Source: DASXTW01 sp046726275 (GTDB lineage: Bacteria > Actinomycetota > UBA4738). Taken from it: a stretch of 11,790 bases of DNA. Shown one piece after another: positions 1 to 7,046 of the stretch. A program made the position numbers and the translations under genes. Within the stretch, counting starts at the first letter, position 1. The number at the start of each line of letters is the position of its first letter. The stretch is taken from positions 1 to 11,790 of the forward strand of contig JBKPAF010000085.1 in the NCBI GenBank assembly GCA_046726275.1, read 5' to 3'. The notes under the pieces were generated by a model. It saw only the letters and a program-made list of their open reading frames with translations, was not told the origin of the DNA and did no database searches.

Positions 1-287
1 ACGTGGACCAGGTGGTGGAGAGGGTCGATCTGGTCGCGATCGCCCAGCGTGTGCTGGATGGTCTGGATCTCCCAGCGATCGCGCGAGGAGTCATCGACGA
101 GCTCGAGCTGAGCGAGATCATCCGGGAATCAACAGGCACGGTCACCGTGGAGGCAGTGGACGCTCTGCGCCTGGGAGGGATGACGGCCGACAGGATGGTT
201 TCGCGGGTGATCGATCGCCTCCTGATGCGCAAGACGGAACGGGAGCCGGCCGCGCTGAACGAAGCCGCCGACGACGGCCAGCGATGA
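1..287 (+). CDS. Val/Asp-repeat protein, partner of RDD protein (5' partial)
   Basis: This is the C-terminal part of a small soluble protein, and the reading frame is open to the left edge. The first visible start-like codon is a GTG at position 3, but the repeats already run at that point, so the true start is probably outside the window. The visible 94 residues contain degenerate units of about 13 residues built around V/L-D-L-x-A/E-I-A (VDLVAIA, LDLPAIA, LELSEII). They are followed by the conserved-looking tail IIRESTGTVT and a charged helix ending MVSRVIDRLLMRK. Such Val-Asp repeat proteins commonly precede RDD-family membrane proteins in actinobacteria, and that is the case here: the TGA stop overlaps the ATG of the next gene by four bases (ATGA), which suggests translational coupling. 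No enzymatic motif is visible and the function is unknown; a scaffold or membrane-partner role is only a guess from the pairing. Confidence 0.75.
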   Translation, partial: VDQVVERVDLVAIAQRVLDGLDLPAIARGVIDELELSEIIRESTGTVTVEAVDALRLGGMTADRMVSRVIDRLLMRKTEREPAALNEAADDGQR

Positions 288-787
288 GCGCAGTCGCGTC
301 ACGGGCAGCTCACGATCAGGTACTCGAACTCCAACGAAGCGCCGCCGGTTTCGTGACTCGCCTGTCAGCCAATTTCCTCGATGCGATCGTCCTGTGCCTC
401 CTCTGGGCCGGTGGCCTCGTGCTCGTGGGGTTTGTTCGCTTCATGGCGCGCCCCAGTCAGGGGTTCCACCTTCCCGCCCTCCCTGGATGGGTCACGGGCG
501 TGGCGTTCACCGCCCTCGCCGTCGCCTACCTGACCTCCGGATGGTCCGCGACCGGTCGCTCGATCGGGAAGCGGGTCGCTGGACTGCGCCTGGTCACGGC
601 GGACGGCCAGCGGCTATCGCCGAGCCGGGCCTTTCTTCGGGCCGTGCTCTGTGTGGTTTTCCCAGTGGGGTTCCTGTGGGCCCTGTTCAGCGTGCGAAAC
701 CGATCCGTGCATGACCTCATCGTGCGTACGACCGTTATCTACGACTGGGGGATCACCATCCTCGGGACCGCTCCTAATGGACGGTAG
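284..787 (+). CDS. RDD family integral membrane protein
   Basis: A 167-residue membrane protein of the RDD family. Its hallmarks are Arg26 and Asp33 in the first segment (TRLSANFLDAIV), the loop GRSIGKRVAGLRLV at about residues 91-104, and the C-terminal RSVHDLIVRTTVI at about 140-152. Hydrophobic segments lie at about 30-52, 68-86 and 117-138. RDD proteins are small polytopic membrane proteins of mostly unknown role; some have been linked to sodium or compatible-solute transport. The start overlaps the preceding stop (ATGA) and the stop overlaps the next gene's ATG by 11 bases, so the three genes are probably one operon. The family call is firm; the physiological role is not known from sequence. 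Confidence 0.88.
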   Translation: MSAVASRAAHDQVLELQRSAAGFVTRLSANFLDAIVLCLLWAGGLVLVGFVRFMARPSQGFHLPALPGWVTGVAFTALAVAYLTSGWSATGRSIGKRVAGLRLVTADGQRLSPSRAFLRAVLCVVFPVGFLWALFSVRNRSVHDLIVRTTVIYDWGITILGTAPNGR

Positions 788-2192
788 TGAGCTCGGCGTG
801 TCATCGAGCGACATCGACCCCGACCGCGTTTCAGGTCAAGCCGAAGCCTCGCCCGAAGCCACGCAGCCCCCCGGCAAGGCGAAGGGGGGTCCCACCGACG
901 GAACGGGGCCCGGGCCCCAGGCTGAAGGCAGAAGCCACAGATGGCGCAAGATCCTGGTCGGCGTCCTGGTGGTGCTCACCACACTGGCGGTCGTGCTGGC
1001 CACGTTCGGCGTGTGGATTCGCAGGACAGTTCTGGACACGGACCATTTCGTCGCTCTGGTGGCGCCCTTGGGGACCGATCCGAAAGTGACGTCTGCATTG
1101 AGTACTCACATCGCGCAGACGTTGGTCGTTCAACTGAACCTCGAGAGCCGGACCCAGGACGCGTTGCCGGACCAGGCGGCGTTCCTCGCCGCGCCCATCA
1201 CCGGAGCCGTCCAGAACTTCGTGGAGGAGCAGACGAACAGGGTCCTTTCCTCTCCCGGCTTCGAACGTCTCTGGACCGAAGCTCTGCGGACGGTCCATTC
1301 CCGGATCGTCTCCGCCCTCCGAGGCGAGAGCACCACCCTGATCATCGAGAACGAGCAGGCCACCCTCAACCTCCTCCCTCTGTTCGCGAACGTCATCCGG
1401 GCCGTCGACCAGCGGGCGCCCGGGCTGATCGAAAAACGGATCCCCGACGTCCCCGACGTGTCCGGGCTTCCTCCCGATCAAGCCCGCGCCGAACTGTCGA
1501 GCGCCCTGGGTGTGCAACTGTCCCCCGACTTCGGAGAGGTCGTCGTCTATGAAGGGTCGCAGCTCACGGTCGCCCAGAACATCGTCAAGTGGCTGGACCG
1601 ACTGCCGCTCATCACGATCGGACTGGTCGTGCTCCTGGCCGCGGCGGCGCTTCTCCTCTCGCTCAACCGGCGTCGCACACTCGTGCAACTGGGCCTTGGG
1701 ATCGGTCTCGCCCTCTTCCTGGCCCGCGCATTGATCCGACGGGTCCAGGAAGACATCGTAGCCGCGGTTCAGCCTGGGCAGGGCAGGAGCGCCGCCGAGT
1801 CGGTCGTTTCCCGGATCGGAGGAAGCATCCTCACCCTCACGTTGTGGGTCCTCGTCATCGGACTCGTGGTGATGGCCGCGGCTTTCCTGGCTGGGCGACC
1901 GGAGTGGTTCCGCGCCGCCAACCGGGGGCTGCACCGCGCGGTCGGGGCGGGTCGGGGGTTCCTTGCCTCCGATCGACCGGCCGTGCGGTGGGCTCGGGCC
2001 CACTCCGACGGGCTCCGGCTGGCTGGAGTGATCGTCGCCGTCGTGGCGGCCTTCCTAGCCGGCATCTCCTGGGTCTCAGTCATCGTCATCGCGGCGCTCC
2101 TAGCTGTGTACCTCGCCGGGGTCGGGTTCGTGGCGCGGGGAGCCGGAGGTGTCACCGCCACCGATGGGGCGCTGGACAATCGAACCGCGTGA
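777..2192 (+). CDS. conserved multi-pass membrane protein, function unknown
   Basis: A 471-residue protein. I chose the ATG at 777, inside the end of the RDD gene. The frame stays open further upstream, but those residues are the RDD gene read out of frame. A GTG at 798 is an alternative start. The first 55 residues are polar and rich in Pro and Gly. A first membrane helix follows at about 59-80, and then a large, probably extracytoplasmic segment of about 190 residues (82-275). This segment opens with RRTVLDTDHFVALVAPL, a pattern I associate with uncharacterised actinobacterial membrane proteins. Five further helices lie at about 276-296, 304-320, 350-372, 414-432 and 433-453. No catalytic motif is seen. 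Its place after the RDD gene suggests an envelope role. The architecture is clear but the function is unknown. Confidence 0.85.
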   Translation: MDGSELGVSSSDIDPDRVSGQAEASPEATQPPGKAKGGPTDGTGPGPQAEGRSHRWRKILVGVLVVLTTLAVVLATFGVWIRRTVLDTDHFVALVAPLGTDPKVTSALSTHIAQTLVVQLNLESRTQDALPDQAAFLAAPITGAVQNFVEEQTNRVLSSPGFERLWTEALRTVHSRIVSALRGESTTLIIENEQATLNLLPLFANVIRAVDQRAPGLIEKRIPDVPDVSGLPPDQARAELSSALGVQLSPDFGEVVVYEGSQLTVAQNIVKWLDRLPLITIGLVVLLAAAALLLSLNRRRTLVQLGLGIGLALFLARALIRRVQEDIVAAVQPGQGRSAAESVVSRIGGSILTLTLWVLVIGLVVMAAAFLAGRPEWFRAANRGLHRAVGAGRGFLASDRPAVRWARAHSDGLRLAGVIVAVVAAFLAGISWVSVIVIAALLAVYLAGVGFVARGAGGVTATDGALDNRTA

Positions 2193-2210
2193 GGCCGAGG
2201 AAGACGAGGG

Positions 2211-2220
2211 GGAGGGAAGG
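2211..2220 (+). promoter_or_regulatory. ribosome binding site fixing the HdeD-like start
   Basis: The purine run GGAGGGAAGG sits directly before the ATG at 2221, with the GGAGG core five bases upstream. It supports 2221 over the in-frame ATG at 2149. Confidence 0.75.
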
Positions 2221-2802
2221 ATGGCCATCGACGTAGGGGTCGACCCGAGTGACACGTTGGCCGGGATCGGTGGAGCGTGGGGCTGGGCCGTGTTTTTCGG
2301 GGTCGTGTCCGTCATCACCGGCATCCTGGTGATGGTCTGGCCGGAGGCAACCCTTGTGGTCGTGGCGGTCCTCTTCGGGATCCAGTTGCTGATCGGTGGG
2401 ATCTTCAGATTCGTCGCGGCATTCGCCTTCTCGGACGAAGCCGGAGGGGCTCGAGTGCTGACGGCGATCCTGGGGATCCTGTCGGCGCTGATCGGCCTGT
2501 ACCTCCTGCGTCACCTCGGCCTGACGTTGGCGACGATGGCTCTGGTCCTGGGCATGTTCTGGATCATCCATGGAGCGGTCGAGACGTTCACGGCGATCGC
2601 CAACCGGGGGTCCGGGAGCCGCTGGGTGTCGCTCCTGAGCGGCATCCTCGGGATCATCGCCGGGATCATCGTCTTCGCCTACCCGGGGATCTCCCTCGTC
2701 GCGCTGACGTGGATCCTCGGGTTCTGGCTCATCATGTTCGGCCTGCTCCAGCTCGTCACCGGATTCCGCACTCGCCGCGCCGTCAAGATGGCCGCCGCGT
2801 AA
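2221..2802 (+). CDS. HdeD/DUF308 family membrane protein
   Basis: A 193-residue protein made almost entirely of six membrane helices (about 22-40, 44-68, 79-97, 101-124, 136-154 and 158-182). They form three helical hairpins with the DUF308 rhythm: Gly-rich first helix, a short turn often containing Pro (VWPEATL, AYPGISL), then an aromatic second helix ending in Gly (LLIGGIFRF, FWIIHGAVE, FGLLQLVTG). This matches HdeD-like proteins, named after the E. coli acid-resistance membrane protein. The start at 2221 is set by a strong GGAGG ribosome site at 2211-2215; the open frame upstream to 2149 overlaps the preceding gene and is not needed. It lies 28 bases after the previous stop and probably ends the operon. 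A role in acid or envelope stress is family-based and unproven here. Confidence 0.9.
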   Translation: MAIDVGVDPSDTLAGIGGAWGWAVFFGVVSVITGILVMVWPEATLVVVAVLFGIQLLIGGIFRFVAAFAFSDEAGGARVLTAILGILSALIGLYLLRHLGLTLATMALVLGMFWIIHGAVETFTAIANRGSGSRWVSLLSGILGIIAGIIVFAYPGISLVALTWILGFWLIMFGLLQLVTGFRTRRAVKMAAA

Positions 2803-2843
2803 CAGCGCTTCACCGCGGGGTTGGGCCGGCGTGCCCGCTCACG

Positions 2844-4304
2844 TCAACGTGCTGGGCTTACCTGAGCCTTGTCCCTCGGAAGGAGCAATGCCGCTATCAG
2901 ACCGATCAGCCCGATCACGGCGATCGTTGCGAGCGAAAGCGCAAATGACTTGTTTCCCTCGACGACAGCTGAGACCAGGACGGACCCGGCAATCGCGGTA
3001 CCCAGCGAGGACCCCAGATTCGAGACGCTGCGGGACAAGCCGGAGATCTCTCCCTGGTCCGACTCGGGCCAGCTGGACTGAACGACGTTCACGGACGAGG
3101 TCAGCATGGCGCCGACTCCGATCCCCATGAGGAACAGACCCGGAACGAACGTCAGGATGTTGGACTCGGCTCGCGCGAGTAGAAGGAGCAAACCCAACCC
3201 GGCGAGCGTAATCACGAATCCCGCCCGGATGACATTCCGCTGCGATCGCTTCCTGGCCATTCGGCCGGCGGCTGCCGAAGACAGAAGGATGCCGATCGTC
3301 GCCGGCGTGAGCGTGAGCCCGGTCTCGATCGCGTTGAAGCCGCGCGCTTCCTGGAGAAACACCGAGATGACGAAGAAGCTCCCCTGCATGATGAGCCATT
3401 GCGAGTTCTGCGTGACGAGTCCGAGGTTGGAGGCCCGGTTACGGAACAGCTTGAGAGAAAGGAGTGGCTCCTTTCCGGCTCGCTCTCGTGCCCTCACGTG
3501 AAGGAAGAACCACACCAGGACGGCGCCCCCTGCCGCGACGAAGAGCCACACGGGGGAGATGCCGCCTTCATGGATCACCACCGTGTCCCCGATCGAGAAA
3601 TCCTCACGCGCTCTGACCCACCCGTACGTCCCGGACTGCAGGATCCCCAGGACGATGAGGAAGAGACCGGCCGCGGATAGGATCGCCCCACCGACGTCGA
3701 AGGCCGGTTTGGGCCCGGTCAGACCTGGGGCCGGGATTCGTCGGACGATGAAGAGGATCGTGGCGACCACCAGCACCTGGGCGAAGAACGAGGCCCGCCA
3801 ACTGATGGCGCTGGTGATGAAGCCACCGATCAGCGGCCCGGCCGCGGCACCGACTCCCGCCGCGGCGCTCACGATCCCAAACGATTTCGCACGAGCGGGG
3901 AGGTCGGTGAATATGAGCGTGATGATGATGTAGATCGGCGGAATCATGAGGGCCGACCCGATGCCTTCCATGAGCGAGTAGCCGACCACGAGCAGCGGCA
4001 GACCCTGAGCCAGTGCAGCGATAGCCGCGCCGGACCCGTAGATGATCAGGCCGAGCGCAAAACAGAACTTGCGTCCCCAGATGTCGGTCAGCTTGCTGCC
4101 GGGGATCATCAAGGCTGCCATTGTGAGCGTGAACAGCGTGATCGCCGTCTGAACGCCGATCACGGTCGTGCCGAGATCGTTGGCGATGCTGCTGATCGCG
4201 ACGTTCATGTTCGTGCCGGCGTAGCTGGCGATGAACTGACACAGCGCAAGAGGAAACACGACCTGTTGAGCCGAGAACTCGCGTTTCTCGACGTTCTGGC
4301 TCAT
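2844..4304 (-). CDS. MFS transporter, DHA2 (14-helix) drug-exporter-like
   Basis: A 486-residue transporter with about 14 predicted membrane helices, the layout of the DHA2/EmrB-QacA branch of the major facilitator superfamily. Motif A is present in the loop after helix 2 (GSKLTDIWGRKF, residues 69-80). The exporter motif C is clear in helix 5 (GVGAAAGPLIGG, about 150-161). Motif B in helix 4 is altered: in GYSLMEGIGSALM the usual Arg is Ser110 and the usual Gln is Glu113. The C-terminal half carries SVSNLGSSLGTAIAGSVL (about 426-443), typical of this branch. The start has a good ribosome site (GAGGGAG, 4309-4315). The gene is divergent from the SCP2-GDE-GH15 operon across a dyad-rich intergenic region and convergent with the HdeD-like gene. 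Proton-driven export of a small hydrophobic compound is the likely role; the substrate is unknown. Confidence 0.9.
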   Translation of the reverse strand: MSQNVEKREFSAQQVVFPLALCQFIASYAGTNMNVAISSIANDLGTTVIGVQTAITLFTLTMAALMIPGSKLTDIWGRKFCFALGLIIYGSGAAIAALAQGLPLLVVGYSLMEGIGSALMIPPIYIIITLIFTDLPARAKSFGIVSAAAGVGAAAGPLIGGFITSAISWRASFFAQVLVVATILFIVRRIPAPGLTGPKPAFDVGGAILSAAGLFLIVLGILQSGTYGWVRAREDFSIGDTVVIHEGGISPVWLFVAAGGAVLVWFFLHVRARERAGKEPLLSLKLFRNRASNLGLVTQNSQWLIMQGSFFVISVFLQEARGFNAIETGLTLTPATIGILLSSAAAGRMARKRSQRNVIRAGFVITLAGLGLLLLLARAESNILTFVPGLFLMGIGVGAMLTSSVNVVQSSWPESDQGEISGLSRSVSNLGSSLGTAIAGSVLVSAVVEGNKSFALSLATIAVIGLIGLIAALLLPRDKAQVSPAR

Positions 4305-4380
4305 GCATCTCCCTCGCTTCGGGCAGCGCCACCGCTAACGATCGAAGTCTCGCGCGAACGTACCAGAGGCCCGGGCAGGC

Positions 4381-4393
4381 TGGACAACGTCCA
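4381..4393. promoter_or_regulatory. short dyad TGGAC-N3-GTCCA
   Basis: A perfect five-base inverted repeat (TGGAC, AAC, GTCCA), 77 bases upstream of the MFS start. It differs from the TCATCC dyads, so if real it would bind another factor, possibly one controlling the leftward gene. The arms are short enough that chance is possible. Confidence 0.3.
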
Positions 4394-4395
4394 AG

Positions 4396-4407
4396 GTCGG
4401 GCCCGAC
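4396..4407. promoter_or_regulatory. 12-base perfect palindrome GTCGGGCCCGAC
   Basis: A perfect 12-base palindrome three bases after the TGGAC dyad. It may be a regulator site, or chance in GC-rich DNA. Its position between divergent starts is the only support for function. Confidence 0.3.
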
Positions 4408-4420
4408 GGCGTGCTTCGCA

Positions 4421-4437
4421 TCATCCGGATCGGATGA
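4421..4437. promoter_or_regulatory. candidate operator dyad, copy 1 (TCATCC-N5-GGATGA)
   Basis: A 17-base inverted repeat with perfect six-base arms, TCATCC at 4421-4426 and GGATGA at 4432-4437, around the spacer GGATC. The same arms and spacer length recur 39 bases downstream. The size and symmetry fit a dimeric transcription factor site. The copy lies 95 bases before the SCP2 gene start and 117 before the MFS gene start. The regulator is not in this window. Confidence 0.6.
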
Positions 4438-4459
4438 CAGGGTTGCACCGGGCGGCATT

Positions 4460-4476
4460 TCATCCGCTTGGGATGA
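4460..4476. promoter_or_regulatory. candidate operator dyad, copy 2 (TCATCC-N5-GGATGA)
   Basis: A second 17-base inverted repeat with arms identical to copy 1 (TCATCC 4460-4465, GGATGA 4471-4476) but a different spacer, GCTTG. Conserved arms with a free spacer are what a protein-binding site would show. It sits 55 bases before the GTG start of the SCP2 gene, so control of the rightward operon is the simpler reading. Confidence 0.6.
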
Positions 4477-4520
4477 GGCGGGTACCTGACTGCCGCCGCA
4501 GGATGTCTGGACCGGCCATC

Positions 4521-4527
4521 GAGGAGG
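4521..4527 (+). promoter_or_regulatory. ribosome binding site fixing a GTG start
   Basis: GAGGAGG four bases before the GTG at 4532. It supports that GTG as the SCP2-protein start; the ATG at 4503 is in another frame. Confidence 0.7.
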
Positions 4528-4531
4528 CGGG

Positions 4532-4903
4532 GTGGACGCGACGCGCCAGTTTTTCGAGACGTTGGACAGCCGACGTGACGAGCCCGCGCTCCAGAATCTC
4601 TCGGGAACCCTTCGCTTCGACTTACGCCGCGACAAAGCTGTCGATTCCTGGTTTGTCAAGGTCGGTGACGGCAAGGTGACGGTGAAGCGCAACAAGGGGA
4701 AGGCCGATGCCGTTGCCAGGTTGGACAGCGATCTCTTCGAGGCGATGGTGCGCGGCGAGGTGAATGCCATCTCGGCAGCCCTCCGGGGAGACATGGAGAT
4801 CGAAGGAGAACCCGCACTCCTGCTGGCGTTCCAGCGGCTCTTCCCCGGACCGCCCTCCGATAGACGCGATCGGGCCGGGGCGATTGGGGCGCGCGGTGGC
4901 TGA
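4532..4903 (+). CDS. SCP2 sterol-binding domain protein
   Basis: A 123-residue cytoplasmic protein consisting of a single SCP2 domain (about residues 15-108). Signs of the family are the strand pattern LSGTLRFDL and WFVKVGDGKVTV, then the diagnostic ADAVARLDSDLFEAMVRGEVNA region and the hydrophobic end MEIEGEPALLLAFQRLFPG. SCP2 domains form a small fold with a lipid-holding tunnel. In bacteria they occur alone or fused to other enzymes, and the ligand is seldom known. The start is a GTG with a strong ribosome site. The last 20 or so residues are polar and outside the domain. The stop overlaps the start of the next gene by 8 bases, so the two are probably co-translated. Why a lipid-binding type domain heads an alpha-glucan operon is unclear. 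Confidence 0.85.
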   Translation: MDATRQFFETLDSRRDEPALQNLSGTLRFDLRRDKAVDSWFVKVGDGKVTVKRNKGKADAVARLDSDLFEAMVRGEVNAISAALRGDMEIEGEPALLLAFQRLFPGPPSDRRDRAGAIGARGG

Positions 4904-6998
4904 GGAGCTCGTCAAGATCCTCGATGGGAACACCTTCGCCGTAAGCGACGCCCGCGGGGACATGGAGGCATCGATCGACGACCCCACGGGACTGTTCTCG
5001 TGGGACACGCGCTTCCTCTCGACGTGGATACTGACTGTCAACGGGCAGCGCCTCAATACGTTGTCCGTGGACGACCTGCAGTACTTCGAAACCCGATTCT
5101 TCCTCGTGCCGGGCACGGGCACCGTGTACGTCGACGCCAAACTCTCAGTGATCCGGCAACGAGCCGTCGGCAATGGCTTCCATGAGGAACTGGTCATCAT
5201 GAACCATGACGCGGAGCCAGTGGATCTCGGTGTCCGCATCGAGGCCGGGAGCGACTTCGCCGATCTGTTCGAGGTGAAGGACGCCCTGAAGAAGCAGGGC
5301 CAGTACGATCGCCGCGCAGAGTCGGATCGGCTGGTGCTTGCGTACAGTCGCGACCGCTTCAGACGGGAAACGGTGATCACATCCTCGGAGCCGGCAGAGT
5401 TCGACGAAGGCGGCCTCACCTTCCGAATCCGCGTCGAGCCGCACGGACTCTGGCGAACTGAACTTGAGGTCGTGACCGCGCAGATGGGGATGGCCCCACG
5501 CACCGAACGCACCAAGCGGCAGCTGGCATCGGGCAAACCTTCGGAGATGGAGCGCAACCTGGAACGGTGGATGGCGAGCGCCCCCCGACTCGAGTCCGAC
5601 TGGGATTGGCTCAAGGTGACATATGTACGCAGCCTGGTGGATCTGGCCGCGCTGCGTTTCTCACCCCGTTCCCTGCCGGGTGAGAGCCTGCCGGCGGCGG
5701 GCCTTCCCTGGTTCATGACGGTGTTCGGCCGGGACAGCATCCTCACGAGCCTCCAGGCGCTCCCCTTCACTCCAGAGCTCGCCGCCACGACCTTGCGCGC
5801 GCTTGCCCAACGTCAGGGAACCCGGGTGGATGACTTCCGCGAGGAGGAGCCGGGACGAATCCTCCATGAGATGCGATTCGGCGAGATGACCGCGTTCGAG
5901 GAGCGGCCTCACTCACCCTATTACGGCTCGGCCGACGCGACTCCTTTGTTCGTCGTCCTCTTGGACGAGTACGAGCGATGGTCGGGCGATACCCGCTTGG
6001 CAAAGGAACTCGAGCCGGCTGCGCGGGCCGCCCTCGCCTGGATCGACGACTTCGGCGATCGGATGGGGAACGGCTACATCTCCTACAAGAGACGCAACGA
6101 GGAGACCGGACTCGAGAACCAGTGCTGGAAGGACTCGTGGGACTCGATCGCGTACCGCGACGGCTCGCTCCCCGGGTTCCCTCGGGCGACCTGCGAGCTG
6201 CAAGGGTACGCGTACGACGCGAAGATCCGTGGGGCCCGGCTGGCCCGCTCCATCTGGAAGGATGCCGCCTACGCGGACCGCCTCGAGCGCGAGGCGGCCG
6301 ACCTGAAGCGGCGCTTCAATCGCGACTTCTGGATCGAGGACGGGAAATACTTCGCCCTCGCCCTCGACGCGGACGGTCGCCAGGTCGACGCGCTCTCGTC
6401 CAACATCGGGCATCTCCTGTGGAGCGGCATCGTGGACAAGTCGAAGGCCAAGGCCTGCGCGGCGCACCTGATGGGTCCCCGGCTCTTCTCCGGATGGGGC
6501 ATCCGCACGATGGCTGAGGGCGAAGGGCGGTACAACCCGATCGGCTACCACGTTGGCACGGTTTGGCCTTTCGATTGCTCGTTCATCGCATGGGGGTTGC
6601 GCCGCTACGGATACAAGAGTGAGGCGGCCCGCATCGCTGCCGGGATCCTCGACGCCGCCCGGTTCTTCCTGGGCCGGCTTCCGGAGGCCTTCGGCGGATA
6701 TGCCAGGTCGGACACGAAATATCCCGTGCAGTATCCAACCTCGTGCAGTCCGCAGGCATGGTCGACCGGTGCTCCTCTCCTTTTGCTGCGCACGATGCTC
6801 GGACTGGAGCCAGTCGGGGATCATCTCGTGGTCGATCCGGCGCTTCCCGTCGGGATCGGACGCATCGAGCTCCTCGACATCCCGGGGCGATGGGGACACG
6901 TGGACGCGTTTGCTCGAGGACGGATCGACACGACGAAGCCGCAGCGGTTCGGTCGGGAGCTCGGAGCCCAGCCGCAGGGCAGCCGGCGGGCCGGCTGA
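4896..6998 (+). CDS. amylo-alpha-1,6-glucosidase / glycogen debranching-like protein
   Basis: A 700-residue cytoplasmic protein with two parts. Residues 5-195 match the N-terminal beta domain of bacterial glycogen-debranching-like proteins (GDE_N_bis type), with LDGNTFAVSDARGD near the start and FSWDTRFLSTW at 34-44. Residues 225-680 form an (alpha/alpha)6-barrel glycosidase region with GLPWFMTVFGRDSIL (269-283), NQCWKDSWDSI (408-418), SSNIGHLLWSG (501-511), FSGWGIRTMA (531-540), NPIGYHVGTVWPFD (547-560) and CSPQAWSTGAPLLLL (617-631). It would remove alpha-1,6-linked glucose or a related alpha-glucoside. No separate 4-alpha-glucanotransferase domain is present, so it is not a complete eukaryote-like debranching enzyme. 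I chose the GTG at 4896 because homology begins at once; an open frame from ATG 4764 only re-reads the SCP2 gene. The true substrate is not settled by sequence. Confidence 0.85.
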   Translation: MAEELVKILDGNTFAVSDARGDMEASIDDPTGLFSWDTRFLSTWILTVNGQRLNTLSVDDLQYFETRFFLVPGTGTVYVDAKLSVIRQRAVGNGFHEELVIMNHDAEPVDLGVRIEAGSDFADLFEVKDALKKQGQYDRRAESDRLVLAYSRDRFRRETVITSSEPAEFDEGGLTFRIRVEPHGLWRTELEVVTAQMGMAPRTERTKRQLASGKPSEMERNLERWMASAPRLESDWDWLKVTYVRSLVDLAALRFSPRSLPGESLPAAGLPWFMTVFGRDSILTSLQALPFTPELAATTLRALAQRQGTRVDDFREEEPGRILHEMRFGEMTAFEERPHSPYYGSADATPLFVVLLDEYERWSGDTRLAKELEPAARAALAWIDDFGDRMGNGYISYKRRNEETGLENQCWKDSWDSIAYRDGSLPGFPRATCELQGYAYDAKIRGARLARSIWKDAAYADRLEREAADLKRRFNRDFWIEDGKYFALALDADGRQVDALSSNIGHLLWSGIVDKSKAKACAAHLMGPRLFSGWGIRTMAEGEGRYNPIGYHVGTVWPFDCSFIAWGLRRYGYKSEAARIAAGILDAARFFLGRLPEAFGGYARSDTKYPVQYPTSCSPQAWSTGAPLLLLRTMLGLEPVGDHLVVDPALPVGIGRIELLDIPGRWGHVDAFARGRIDTTKPQRFGRELGAQPQGSRRAG
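6980..6997. other. GC-rich 8-bp hairpin at the GDE gene stop
   Basis: Perfect inverted repeat with arms CAGCCGGC (6980-6987) and GCCGGCTG (6990-6997). It encodes the last residues of the debranching-like protein and enters the TGA. The two-base centre means the RNA would form at most seven pairs with a four-base loop. No T-run follows, so it is not a classic Rho-independent terminator. It could slow transcription or protect mRNA between this gene and the GH15 gene. Confidence 0.4.
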
Positions 6999-7046
6999 AC
7001 CGTCCCGGAGACGTGCGCTGATCTTACGGAGCGAGAGGAGCACCTG

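Larger units (their letters stand above)
4305..4531. promoter_or_regulatory. divergent promoter region with multiple dyads
   Basis: This 227-base non-coding stretch lies between the leftward MFS gene and the rightward SCP2-GDE-GH15 operon, so it must carry promoters for both. It holds four separate dyads in 96 bases (4381-4476), listed individually. Shine-Dalgarno sequences mark both ends. I could not assign convincing -35/-10 boxes: TTGCAC at 4443 has no good partner at the usual spacing. Confidence 0.7.

Noticed and set aside
831..2003. Long antisense open frame (390 codons) opposite the large membrane protein gene
   Set aside because: Its translation is low-complexity and rich in Arg, Gly, Asp and Gln with no family pattern, while the + strand frame has clear membrane helices. 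Long antisense frames are common in GC-rich genes.
2803..2851. Possible terminator between the convergent HdeD-like and MFS genes
   Set aside because: Only GGGC/GCCC and CACGT/ACGTG short repeats are seen, with no T-run. Termination must occur near here, but no hairpin is convincing.
4443..4448. TTGCAC as a -35 box for the rightward operon
   Set aside because: No acceptable -10 sequence lies 16-19 bases downstream.
4764..4895. Upstream extension of the debranching-like protein to an ATG at 4764
   Set aside because: These 44 codons lie inside the SCP2 gene in another frame and their translation is not domain-like; homology starts right after the GTG at 4896.
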